8,222 nucleotides of DNA from NCBI GenBank assembly GCA_002067855.1, contig MVQS01000393.1, positions 1 through 8,222 of the forward strand. Reading direction: 5' to 3'. The DNA comes from Syntrophaceae bacterium PtaB.Bin038. Lineage in GTDB: Bacteria; Desulfobacterota; Syntrophia; Syntrophales; UBA2192. The position numbers and the translations under genes were made by a program. Below the pieces are notes generated by a model. The model was not told the origin of the DNA and did no database searches. It saw only the letters and a list, made by a program, of their open reading frames with translations. Below are positions 1-5,536 of the stretch, piece by piece. Each line of letters starts with the position of its first letter. The stretch's first letter is position 1.

Positions 1-773
1 AGGCCGCGGGCGTCGAGCTGTTGCGCCAGGTAGGTGTAGTCCGCCTCCATCGCGTCGTACAGCGGCATGTCGTTGAACACGCCGAACGGGGAGAGGCGGA
101 TGCCCACCCTGTCGCTGCCGACGGCCCCCGTCACCGCCTCCGCCACCTCCAGCACGAAACGCGCGCGGTTCTCGATCGGGCCGCCGTAGGCATCGGTGCG
201 TCGATTCGTGTTCGGCCGGATGAACTGCTCGAGCAGATACCCGTTCGCGCCGTGCAGCTCGATGCCGTCAAACCCCGCACTCACGGCATTCTTCGCGGCC
301 TGCGCAAATTCCGCGATGGCGCTCGTGATATCCGCCCCGCTCATCGCCTGCGGCGCAGGGTGCGGCTTGAGGCCCCCGGCGTCCGTGTAGATCTCGCCTG
401 CGGCCGCCACGGCGGAAGGCGCCAGCATGCGCGCCCCCGGGGGAAGGTTCAGCGGGTGGGCAATCCGTCCGCAATGCATCAGCTGCACGAAGATCTTCGC
501 CCCCCCGGCATGCACCGCGCCGGTGACGCGTTTCCACCCCTCGACCTGGGCCGGCGAGAAGATCCCCGGGATGCGCGGGTAACCCAGCCCGTTGGGCGAG
601 GGCGACGTCCCCTCGGTGATGATGAGTCCCGCCGAGGCCCGCTGCGCGTAGTACTCGGCCATGAGGGCGTTGGGGATGTTGTCGGTCGCGCGGTTGCGCG
701 TCATCGGCGCCATGACCAGATGATTCTGCAGGGTCAGGGGGCCGAGGGCATATTTCGAGTACAGGAGGGACAT
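1..773 (-). CDS. Old Yellow Enzyme family NADH:flavin oxidoreductase (partial, C-terminus outside window)
   Basis: This encodes the first 257 residues of an FMN-dependent ene-reductase of the Old Yellow Enzyme family (NemA/XenA-like). Such cytosolic TIM-barrel enzymes reduce activated C=C bonds or nitro groups with NAD(P)H. Family signatures are seen in order: APMTRNRA at residues 22-29 (Thr25 matches the FMN-tuning Thr), VQLMHCGR at 96-103 (Gln97), and HGANGYLLEQF at 174-184, where His174/Asn177 bind the substrate carbonyl and Tyr179 is the usual proton donor. NTNRRTDAYGG follows at 188-198, then ENRARFVLEV at 201-210 and Arg226 in RLSP. The usual length is about 350-370 residues, so roughly 100 C-terminal residues lie beyond the left edge. 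The start ATG at 773-771 is preceded by AAGGAG (782-787) with 8-nt spacing. It is separated from the MNT/HEPN cassette by about 220 bp and is probably an independent unit. The family call is firm; the substrate cannot be told. Confidence 0.95.
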   Translation of the reverse strand, partial: MSLLYSKYALGPLTLQNHLVMAPMTRNRATDNIPNALMAEYYAQRASAGLIITEGTSPSPNGLGYPRIPGIFSPAQVEGWKRVTGAVHAGGAKIFVQLMHCGRIAHPLNLPPGARMLAPSAVAAAGEIYTDAGGLKPHPAPQAMSGADITSAIAEFAQAAKNAVSAGFDGIELHGANGYLLEQFIRPNTNRRTDAYGGPIENRARFVLEVAEAVTGAVGSDRVGIRLSPFGVFNDMPLYDAMEADYTYLAQQLDARG

Positions 774-781
774 GGGTGCGG

Positions 782-787
782 CTCCTT
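782..787 (-). promoter_or_regulatory. Ribosome binding site of the flavin oxidoreductase gene
   Basis: On the minus strand this reads AAGGAG, 8 nt before the ATG at 773. It is the main support for the chosen start. Confidence 0.75.
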
Positions 788-805
788 CCGAAAGGGTGTC
801 TGATG

Positions 806-825
806 TCAGGGACCAGTATCCCTGA
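806..825. repeat. 20-bp palindrome in the leader of the flavin oxidoreductase gene
   Basis: TCAGGGA (806-812) and TCCCTGA (819-825) are perfect 7-bp inverted repeats around a 6-nt centre, CCAGTA. The site lies between the candidate promoter (868-896) and the start codon at 773. It could be an operator for a dimeric repressor or a hairpin in the leader mRNA. No U-run follows it on either strand, so it is not a typical terminator. No regulator gene is visible next to it in this window. Confidence 0.45.
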
Positions 826-867
826 AATTCGGCAGCCCGACAAGACAAAAGGCGGCGGCCGGCATGG

Positions 868-896
868 GGAATAGTCTATTTGGTCTGTACCATCAA
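868..896 (-). promoter_or_regulatory. Candidate sigma70 promoter for the flavin oxidoreductase gene
   Basis: The minus strand reads TTGATG (-35, 891-896), a 17-bp spacer, then TATTCC (-10, 868-873). The -35 is good and the -10 is weak. The spacer contains a loose direct repeat (AGAC, 5 bp, AGAC) that could be a regulator contact. Predicted transcription would begin near 861, giving a leader of about 88 nt that carries the 806-825 palindrome. This is based on inspection only. Confidence 0.35.
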
Positions 897-929
897 AAGA
901 AAAGACGGGGGACGGGCCGCTGCGCGGCG
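895..929 (-). terminator. Weak candidate terminator after the HEPN gene
   Basis: On the minus strand GCCGC-GCA-GCGGC (917-929) is a 5-bp GC stem with a 3-nt loop. It is followed about 12 nt later by a T-rich tract (895-904, TTTTT C TTTT). The gap between stem and T-run is longer than in a standard intrinsic terminator, and the T-tract overlaps the next gene's -35, so this call is tentative. Confidence 0.25.
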
Positions 930-995
930 GGGAAAGTCGGGCGTAGGGCACGCGTGTTCGTTTCGGTTGTTTCTTCGGGGGCTGTCTTCATACGG

Positions 996-1388
996 TCACT
1001 TCCCGAGCGCATTTTCGACAATGGAGATGAATCTTTCAGCGAACTCAACGGCCTGTCGGGCTTCCACTTCGGAAACGATACCGGCGGTATCGGATACCGC
1101 CCGGTTCCGCTTCACTCGCATTTTCTCGAAGAAACGAACTTCTTCTTCGAACGATCGTCCTAATGCCGATTCCGCGAATTGGACAACCGTCTTGTGCTGC
1201 CCCTCACCGCCGGCCGTCCTGTATCCCTCCGCGAACATGAGTGCCCTGGCAGCCTGCAACATCGCATTATCGGCAATGTTGTATACCCGGTCGGCATTGG
1301 ACACGCTTCTTGCCGTCTCGACATCCCTTTTGGCAAGCCCGAGCCTGTCGGCCATCTGAGACGGGGCCGCCTCAAACGGTCTAATCAA
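996..1388 (-). CDS. HEPN-domain protein paired with a nucleotidyltransferase
   Basis: This is a 130-aa, mostly helical protein of the HEPN superfamily. HEPN proteins of this size are usually RNases or RNA-binding partners of minimal nucleotidyltransferases (MNT). The core pattern runs from the N-terminal RPFE (residues 3-6) through helices around 21-55, then RVKRNRAVSD (91-100) and a last helix at about 107-127 (EVEARQAVEFAERF). The R-K-R-N part of the RNase-type motif is present. The His or Tyr usually found four to six residues after the Arg is absent, and Ser99 occupies about that place. The start is TTG at 1388-1386, overlapping the upstream TGA as TTGA, which implies translational coupling. 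The RPFE segment argues for this start, because the alternative ATG at 1355 would remove it. It is likely co-expressed with the gene at 1385-1978. It could be a toxin, a toxin that has lost activity, or a non-catalytic partner. The family call is good; activity is uncertain. Confidence 0.82.
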   Translation of the reverse strand: MIRPFEAAPSQMADRLGLAKRDVETARSVSNADRVYNIADNAMLQAARALMFAEGYRTAGGEGQHKTVVQFAESALGRSFEEEVRFFEKMRVKRNRAVSDTAGIVSEVEARQAVEFAERFISIVENALGK

Positions 1389-1978
1389 CCCCTTTTTTCA
1401 GCAAGCCTTCGTAAGCCATCTTCCTCTCCGACCAACATGATTCTCGGCTCCTGCAGCACCCGGCTGATAAACGGCTCTTTCTCTCTCAACCGCTTTTCGA
1501 TCTCCCGAAGATCATAGAGAGAGGGGCTGATTTCGCGACCGAGGAGCTCTTCCGGTTCTTTCAGCGCCTTGATCAGGCGCTCCAGTGGCACCTGACCGAT
1601 CACCATCAGGTCGATGTCGCTCCGTGCCGTCTCACGCCCGGCAGCGATGGAACCGAAGATGAATGCATACTCGACTCCCTTCATCCCGGCCAGCGCATTC
1701 TGAATGATCCCGACTGCACCCCTGGTTTTGAGGATGATCGAGCGAAGTTCCCCGTAGAGGGGGAATTTGCGGTCCAGGTGATAATACTTGAGATTTCCTT
1801 TTCTCCGGCTGATGAGAAGACCGATGCTCTCGAGATTCTTTAGTTCCCTGGAGATATTCCCTACATCGTCCCCCAGCATCTTGCCGATTTCCCGGACATA
1901 GAACTCTTCGTCCGGCCGCCCGAAAAAAAGGCCCAGCAAATCGACACGCAACTTGGAGGAAAAAAGTTTATGAAGCAT
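1385..1978 (-). CDS. Winged-helix–nucleotidyltransferase (MNT) fusion protein
   Basis: This 197-aa protein combines a DNA-binding domain with a minimal nucleotidyltransferase. Residues 1-75 form an ArsR/MarR-like winged helix: SSKLRVDLLGLFF, then YVREIGKMLG and DDVGNISRELKNLESIGLL as the recognition region, then the wing with SRRKGNLKYYHL. Residues about 101-160 are the nucleotidyltransferase, with FIFGSIAAGRE at 106-116 (Gly109-Ser110) and SDIDLMVIG at 120-128, giving the two metal-binding Asp121 and Asp123. Glu149 in GREISPSLYD is a plausible third acidic residue. MNT partners of HEPN proteins act as antitoxins, in characterised cases by AMPylating the HEPN toxin. Here the wHTH domain suggests it also represses its own promoter, and a large tandem palindrome lies directly upstream. 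The ATG at 1978 has only a weak GGTGGG upstream, and the predicted leader is very short. GC content is visibly lower than in the genes at 2096-7257. Confidence 0.88.
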   Translation of the reverse strand: MLHKLFSSKLRVDLLGLFFGRPDEEFYVREIGKMLGDDVGNISRELKNLESIGLLISRRKGNLKYYHLDRKFPLYGELRSIILKTRGAVGIIQNALAGMKGVEYAFIFGSIAAGRETARSDIDLMVIGQVPLERLIKALKEPEELLGREISPSLYDLREIEKRLREKEPFISRVLQEPRIMLVGEEDGLRRLAEKRG

Positions 1979-1986
1979 CGCCCACC

Positions 1987-2030
1987 ATTGTTGATATATT
2001 TACAACGATTGTTGTGAATATGTCAACAAT
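1987..2030. promoter_or_regulatory. 44-bp palindrome: two tandem operators upstream of the wHTH-MNT gene
   Basis: The arms 1987-2006 and 2011-2030 are inverted repeats matching at 18 of 20 positions around the 4-bp centre GATT. The structure resolves into two sites of the form ATTGTTG-N9-CAACRAT: 1987-2009 (right arm CAACGAT) and 2008-2030 (right arm CAACAAT). Their centres are 21 bp apart, about two helical turns, so two dimers would sit on the same face. The palindrome covers the predicted -35 and -10, as expected for repression. The natural candidate ligand is the winged-helix domain of the adjacent protein (1385-1978); this is inference from position and symmetry. Confidence 0.75.
1997..2026 (-). 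promoter_or_regulatory. Predicted promoter of the MNT/HEPN cassette
   Basis: The minus strand reads TTGACA (2021-2026, a perfect -35 consensus), 18 bp, then TAAATA (1997-2002). An overlapping choice of -10 is possible in the AT-rich run down to 1993. Transcription would start around 1986-1991, leaving only about 10 nt before the ATG at 1978, so translation may be near-leaderless. Both elements are inside the palindrome at 1987-2030. Confidence 0.6.
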
Positions 2031-2047
2031 AATTCTGCGGTCTGCCG

Positions 2048-2087
2048 GGCCGCCTATGCGCCCCATTCAGTGAGGAAAGCGGCGGCC
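2048..2087. repeat. Inverted repeat after the three-gene ATPase operon
   Basis: GGCCGCC (2048-2054) and GGCGGCC (2081-2087) are perfect 7-bp inverted repeats with a 26-nt loop. They lie between the stop of the last operon gene (2096) and the MNT/HEPN promoter. In the minus-strand transcript this would form a GC-rich hairpin 9 nt after the stop. No U-run follows, so it may be a 3' stabilising structure or a factor-dependent termination region rather than an intrinsic terminator. Confidence 0.35.
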
Positions 2088-2095
2088 GTGGAACC

Positions 2096-2863
2096 CTAAC
2101 GGTCTCTTTTGAACAGCTTCCGCAGGAAGGATCTCTGCTCTTTCGCCTTCTGCCGCCAGGGGGTGAATTCCTCGGGCAGCAGGGCCGCCACCTCGGGGCC
2201 CTTCATGCTGAACAGGTCGTGGGTCAGGTCGAGCTGCTGCACGACGTCGATGAAGCGCATCAGGGTACCGGGCTTGCGCTCCGGGCTGCCGGCGCCCCTC
2301 CTGGCCCGTCCGGTCTTCGGGTCGTAATACAGGTGCGTCGCCGCGTCGATGACGCCGCGGTTCGTGAACAGCGCCTGGCGGGCCGTCAGCTCGATGAAGA
2401 ACCGGTTGGTCTGGTGGAGGGGCCCGTAGAGCAGAAGCGCCGCGTTGTCGCCGTGCAGCCGGTAGGCGGTCCAGGGCCCCAGGAGCAGGTGACGGTGGAA
2501 CCGCCGGAAATCCGTGTCCAGGATGTAGCGGTAGTGCGGCCCCGTCACGCGCCTGCCGTACCGGTTCACGGGGCAGACCTCGTCGAAGTAAAACAGGGTG
2601 AGCCAGCTCCAGAGGCCCACCTGCCGCTCGATCTGCGACTGCGGCAGCAGGCGCAGGACCTCGTCGAGATATTTCCCGGCGGCCAGCTTGCTCGGGAAGG
2701 ACTTCGCCTCGAGGGTCACGTCCAGGGGCACCCGCGCGGAGCACCAGGGGTCGTCGAGCAGTTCCAGCGGGGGTTTGCGCTCCGAACCGGCCCGCAGCGC
2801 GTCGAGATAGTCCCGGTAGAGCGCGATCCCCCTGTCGTTGAGGATTCTCAATCGGTTCGTCAT
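2096..2863 (-). CDS. Uncharacterised 255-aa protein, third gene of the GHKL-ATPase operon
   Basis: I do not recognise an assigned function. The 255-aa protein is soluble, with no signal peptide or membrane segment. Regions that look conserved in character are: FPSKLAAGKYLDEVL (56-70), likely helix; GLWSWLTLFYFDEV (83-96), aromatic-rich; HYRYIL and RRFHRHLLLGPW (110-131), rich in Arg and His; ARQALFTNRGVIDAATHLYYD (161-181); and GTLMRFIDVVQQLDLTHDLFSM (199-220), then LLPEEFTPW (228-236). The C-terminus is basic (KEQRSFLRKLFKRDR). The overall plan reminds me of helical proteins such as DUF6339 that travel with Z1/GHKL-ATPase defence genes, but I cannot confirm membership. The ATG at 2863 overlaps the preceding TGA as ATGA (2860-2863), so it is translationally coupled to the 258-aa gene. 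It is presumably part of a complex with the ATPase. Confidence 0.85.
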   Translation of the reverse strand: MTNRLRILNDRGIALYRDYLDALRAGSERKPPLELLDDPWCSARVPLDVTLEAKSFPSKLAAGKYLDEVLRLLPQSQIERQVGLWSWLTLFYFDEVCPVNRYGRRVTGPHYRYILDTDFRRFHRHLLLGPWTAYRLHGDNAALLLYGPLHQTNRFFIELTARQALFTNRGVIDAATHLYYDPKTGRARRGAGSPERKPGTLMRFIDVVQQLDLTHDLFSMKGPEVAALLPEEFTPWRQKAKEQRSFLRKLFKRDR

Positions 2864-3636
2864 GGCCGCTCCAACGCCTGACGGCTCTGCACGAAGCGAT
2901 CGACGAGGCGCCGGGACGCGCAGAACGCCTCCACGGCGTCGTCGATCCAGCGCCCCTTGTCCAGGACGACCTGGTCCTCGCCGCCCGAGGGCGGGAGGGC
3001 CCTGCGGCCCATGAGGCCGATGGCGTAACGGAGCCAGAGGCTCATCCAGTCGTCGGGGTCCGTGTCGGGATCGGTGTGGTCCTCGGCGATCACGATGTGG
3101 GTCAGGATCTGCCGGACGACCTCCGGGTAGACGAGCGCCTGGAACGCCTCGTCGGCCCGGGCGATCTCCCGGATGTTGTCGATCCGGTTGTTGAGCTGAA
3201 GGCTGGGCCACTCGCCGTCGAGGTCGAGCCGCCAGATCGAGGACCCCAGGTCGGCAAACTCGACGGGCAGCAGGCACAGCTTCCCGGCGTCCTCGTCCTC
3301 GGGGCGCCGGGGGCTGATGCGGTCGGCCCCGGCGAGGATCCGGCCTTTCCCGTCGACGATCTTCACCCGGAAGAGCACGTGCGCGCCCGCATCCAGCCCG
3401 TCGAGGACCTGACCCCGGGGCATCCGGGGCTGCGCCACGGTCCCGCAGGCAAAGCGCCTCAGGTAGGTCCTGCGGTAGGCCTCGACGTAGATCCGGGCCT
3501 CGAGCGGGAGCTGCAGGGTCTCCACGTCGAGCCCGGCGTCGAAGGCGAGGCCGCCCTCCTGCGTGCCGTACAGCAGGATGTGGAGCCGAGACCGTGCGAT
3601 CTTTCGACGGCCCGTGAAGTTGACGCGTCGGATCAT
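2860..3636 (-). CDS. Uncharacterised 258-aa protein, second gene of the GHKL-ATPase operon
   Basis: I do not recognise a characterised family. The 258-aa soluble protein has a strand-rich first half: VNFTGRRKIARSRLHILLY at 5-23, QLPLEARIYVEAYRR at 42-56, and VLFRVKIVDGKGRILAGADRI at 87-107. The second half is probably helical: LLPVEFADLGSSIWRLDLD at 122-140, WPSLQLNN at 143-150, ADEAFQALVYPEVVRQILTHI at 161-181, and DDWMSLWLRYAIGL at 195-208. An acidic loop (EDHTDPDTDPDD, 185-196) joins two helical segments and could bind metal or a basic partner; this is speculation. No nuclease, helicase or methylase motif is apparent. Its ATG overlaps the ATPase stop as ATGA (3633-3636) and its own stop overlaps the next start in the same way. 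That fits fixed-stoichiometry production with both neighbours. Confidence 0.85.
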   Translation of the reverse strand: MIRRVNFTGRRKIARSRLHILLYGTQEGGLAFDAGLDVETLQLPLEARIYVEAYRRTYLRRFACGTVAQPRMPRGQVLDGLDAGAHVLFRVKIVDGKGRILAGADRISPRRPEDEDAGKLCLLPVEFADLGSSIWRLDLDGEWPSLQLNNRIDNIREIARADEAFQALVYPEVVRQILTHIVIAEDHTDPDTDPDDWMSLWLRYAIGLMGRRALPPSGGEDQVVLDKGRWIDDAVEAFCASRRLVDRFVQSRQALERP

Positions 3637-5534
3637 GGGATCTTGTCCTGAGCCGTGAGGATCCGGATCTTGAGATCGCGGTTGCCGTCGAAGCCGGTGA
3701 CGGTGAGCTGGAAGTCCGGCTGCTCGGTCGTGACCTTCAGCCCGTTGGGCTGTGTGACCCGCCAGGTGAGCGCGACCCCTTCAATGCGGATCGGGGGCTT
3801 CCCGAGATCGAAATCATAGGGCCGGTAGAGCCGGAAGGGGTTCCCCTGCCGCACGTCGTAGGCCATCTCCAGGTCGATGACGCGCGGGTAGGTTTTCGCC
3901 TCGGGATGCAGGGAAAGCCTGAACCCGCCCTTGACGCGGCCGAGCAGGAGCCTCGGGGGCGCCCCTGCCGCCGCGCCGGCGCCGTCGGCGGGACCCGCCC
4001 CGGGACCGTCTTTCGGGCTCTTCCGGCCCGCGGCGGCCCCCTGCTCCGGCTCGAGGTCGACGTAGAAGAGATCCCTCAGCAGCTTCGGGTCGCGGCCGTC
4101 GGCCGGCGTGGTGAGGATGCGGATCACCTCGCGGGGGCTGTTCTTGACGTAGCGCAGGCACGCGGGCCCGAGGGTGTAGCGGTTCTTGAACTTGGGGGAG
4201 CGCTCCTGCCACTCCGTGTGGGCGGGGTTTTCGGAATCGCCGAGGAGCTTCGAGAGGGGCCTGTCGGAGACGGCGACGATGACCCGCATGCCCTTCTGGC
4301 GCTGCGACGACACCCCGGTGACCGTGATCCCGTCGCGGATGAAGAAGTCCTCCCCCCTGTCGAGCTGCGCGTCGCGCTCCAGAAACAGCCTGAAGTGGGA
4401 ATGTTCGACGGCCTTCTTCCTCGGCTCCACCCAGAGGGGCATGCGGAAGGCGAGCCTCTCGCCCGCATCGAACCGGCGGCGCAGCCGATCCAGCTGCCCG
4501 GGCTCGAACAGCGCCTCGTCCCACTTGGGCGCCCGCCCCGGGCTCGGCTCCCCGAGCACCTCGAGGGCGGACTCGGGCTGCGCCAGGCACCACTTCGCAA
4601 ACTCGAGGCGGCGGACCAGGGCCCTGCGGTCCTGCCAGCCCGTGCTCTCGATGTAGTCGCAGAGATTCCCCCCGTCCAGCACCTGCTCATGGGCGCCCCC
4701 CGAGACGGTCACGACGAGGTCCCCCGAGAGGATGGGGAAGAAATATTGATGGATCACCGAGCGGATCACGGACTCGATCCCGATCTCCTCATCGGGGTAG
4801 GGGATCATCACCGAAAGGCCGGGCTCGAGGGCGCGGCGGACGGAGAAATCGCTGCAGAACCGATCGATCTGCTCGGGGTCTTCGACGGGCAGGGCGAAGT
4901 CGTCCTCGAATCGCCCGTAATACCCGTACGGCGCGTAGCGCCGGCCGTTTACCCGGTGGATCTTGAGAACGGATTGACCCATCAGGAGGCGCCGGGCTTC
5001 GCCCTGCCGGACCGTCAGGCCGAAAAACGAGTTGATTCTCGACGCGGCCTGGAAGACGGTTTTCCCCAGGCCCCAGCGCCCTCTTGTCGTGGTGCCTTCA
5101 ACGGCGCGGCCGATGTTCCGCCAGAAGTAGTAGAAGTCGTTCTTCGCGGCCGTTTCATCCTGGTTGCCGTCGTCCCGGATGTCTCCCGCAAGCCCCCGGG
5201 TGCCGAAGTCCTCGATGAGGAGGAAGTCCATGGGACGTTCGAAGTCGACGCCGTTGGCAAGGCCGCTGCCCTTCGCCTCGAGGTGGTCCCGAAGCCCGCT
5301 GAGGTATCGCGCGGCTGCATCCGCAGGGGGTTTCCGGTCCGCCGACGGAAAGGTGACGGCGAGTCGGACCGGTTGACCGGGTAGGCCGGCGTCGAGGGAG
5401 TTCTGGATCGCTTCGCGGACCACGGCGTCGGAGAGGCTTCCCAGGATCTCCGTGGAGAAGAACTCCCCTTCGATGGGGTCCACGTTGATCTCTCCCCTGG
5501 ACATGGGGCGGAATTTCCAGACCGGCTGCTTCAT
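3633..5534 (-). CDS. GHKL-superfamily (Hsp90/MutL/MORC-like) ATPase, first gene of a three-gene operon
   Basis: This 633-aa protein has a complete GHKL ATP-binding fold at its N-terminus. The N-box is VVREAIQNSLDA at 38-49, with Glu41 as the general base and Asn45 for Mg2+. Motif G1 is IEDFGTRGL at 107-115, with the adenine-binding Asp109, and motif G2/lid is GRWGLGKTVF at 152-161. A leader segment WKFRPMSRGEI...EGEFF (6-26) precedes the N-box. Residues about 165-330 probably form the transducer domain, and 330-495 are mixed alpha/beta. Residues 497-527 are a Gly/Ala/Pro linker, and 528-633 are a strand-rich C-terminal domain (LTWRVTQPNG, LTVTGFDGN). Such ATPases act as nucleotide-driven dimeric clamps, often on DNA. 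I chose the ATG at 5534 because AGGGGA lies just upstream and the predicted promoter would start transcripts near 5592, leaving no room for the in-frame ATG at 5588. It is the first gene before two ATGA-coupled unknowns. Fold assignment is strong; biological role is inferred. Confidence 0.9.
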   Translation of the reverse strand: MKQPVWKFRPMSRGEINVDPIEGEFFSTEILGSLSDAVVREAIQNSLDAGLPGQPVRLAVTFPSADRKPPADAAARYLSGLRDHLEAKGSGLANGVDFERPMDFLLIEDFGTRGLAGDIRDDGNQDETAAKNDFYYFWRNIGRAVEGTTTRGRWGLGKTVFQAASRINSFFGLTVRQGEARRLLMGQSVLKIHRVNGRRYAPYGYYGRFEDDFALPVEDPEQIDRFCSDFSVRRALEPGLSVMIPYPDEEIGIESVIRSVIHQYFFPILSGDLVVTVSGGAHEQVLDGGNLCDYIESTGWQDRRALVRRLEFAKWCLAQPESALEVLGEPSPGRAPKWDEALFEPGQLDRLRRRFDAGERLAFRMPLWVEPRKKAVEHSHFRLFLERDAQLDRGEDFFIRDGITVTGVSSQRQKGMRVIVAVSDRPLSKLLGDSENPAHTEWQERSPKFKNRYTLGPACLRYVKNSPREVIRILTTPADGRDPKLLRDLFYVDLEPEQGAAAGRKSPKDGPGAGPADGAGAAAGAPPRLLLGRVKGGFRLSLHPEAKTYPRVIDLEMAYDVRQGNPFRLYRPYDFDLGKPPIRIEGVALTWRVTQPNGLKVTTEQPDFQLTVTGFDGNRDLKIRILTAQDKIP

Positions 5535-5536
5535 TG

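Noticed and set aside
268..951. A 227-codon minus-strand frame and an overlapping plus-strand frame (21-803) in the flavin oxidoreductase region
   Set aside because: Both are out-of-frame shadows of the Old Yellow Enzyme gene, with Pro/Arg/His-rich translations and no motif.
2702..2752. Possible PD-(D/E)XK nuclease signature in the 255-aa protein (DDPW ... TLEAK, residues 37-54)
   Set aside because: The spacing is possible, but there is no supporting hydrophobic strand pattern around the Asp and no following Gln or Lys helix. Short D...ExK matches are common by chance.
2096..3277. A longer frame extending the 255-aa protein upstream to 3277
   Set aside because: The extension overlaps the coding region of the 258-aa protein on the same strand and is Arg/Pro-rich shadow sequence. 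The ATGA overlap at 2860-2863 gives the natural start.
3906..5384. A 492-codon open frame on the plus strand opposite the ATPase gene
   Set aside because: It is a GC-driven mirror of the ATPase gene. Its translation is low-complexity in Arg, Pro, Gly and Glu with no motif, while the minus-strand frame has a complete GHKL signature.
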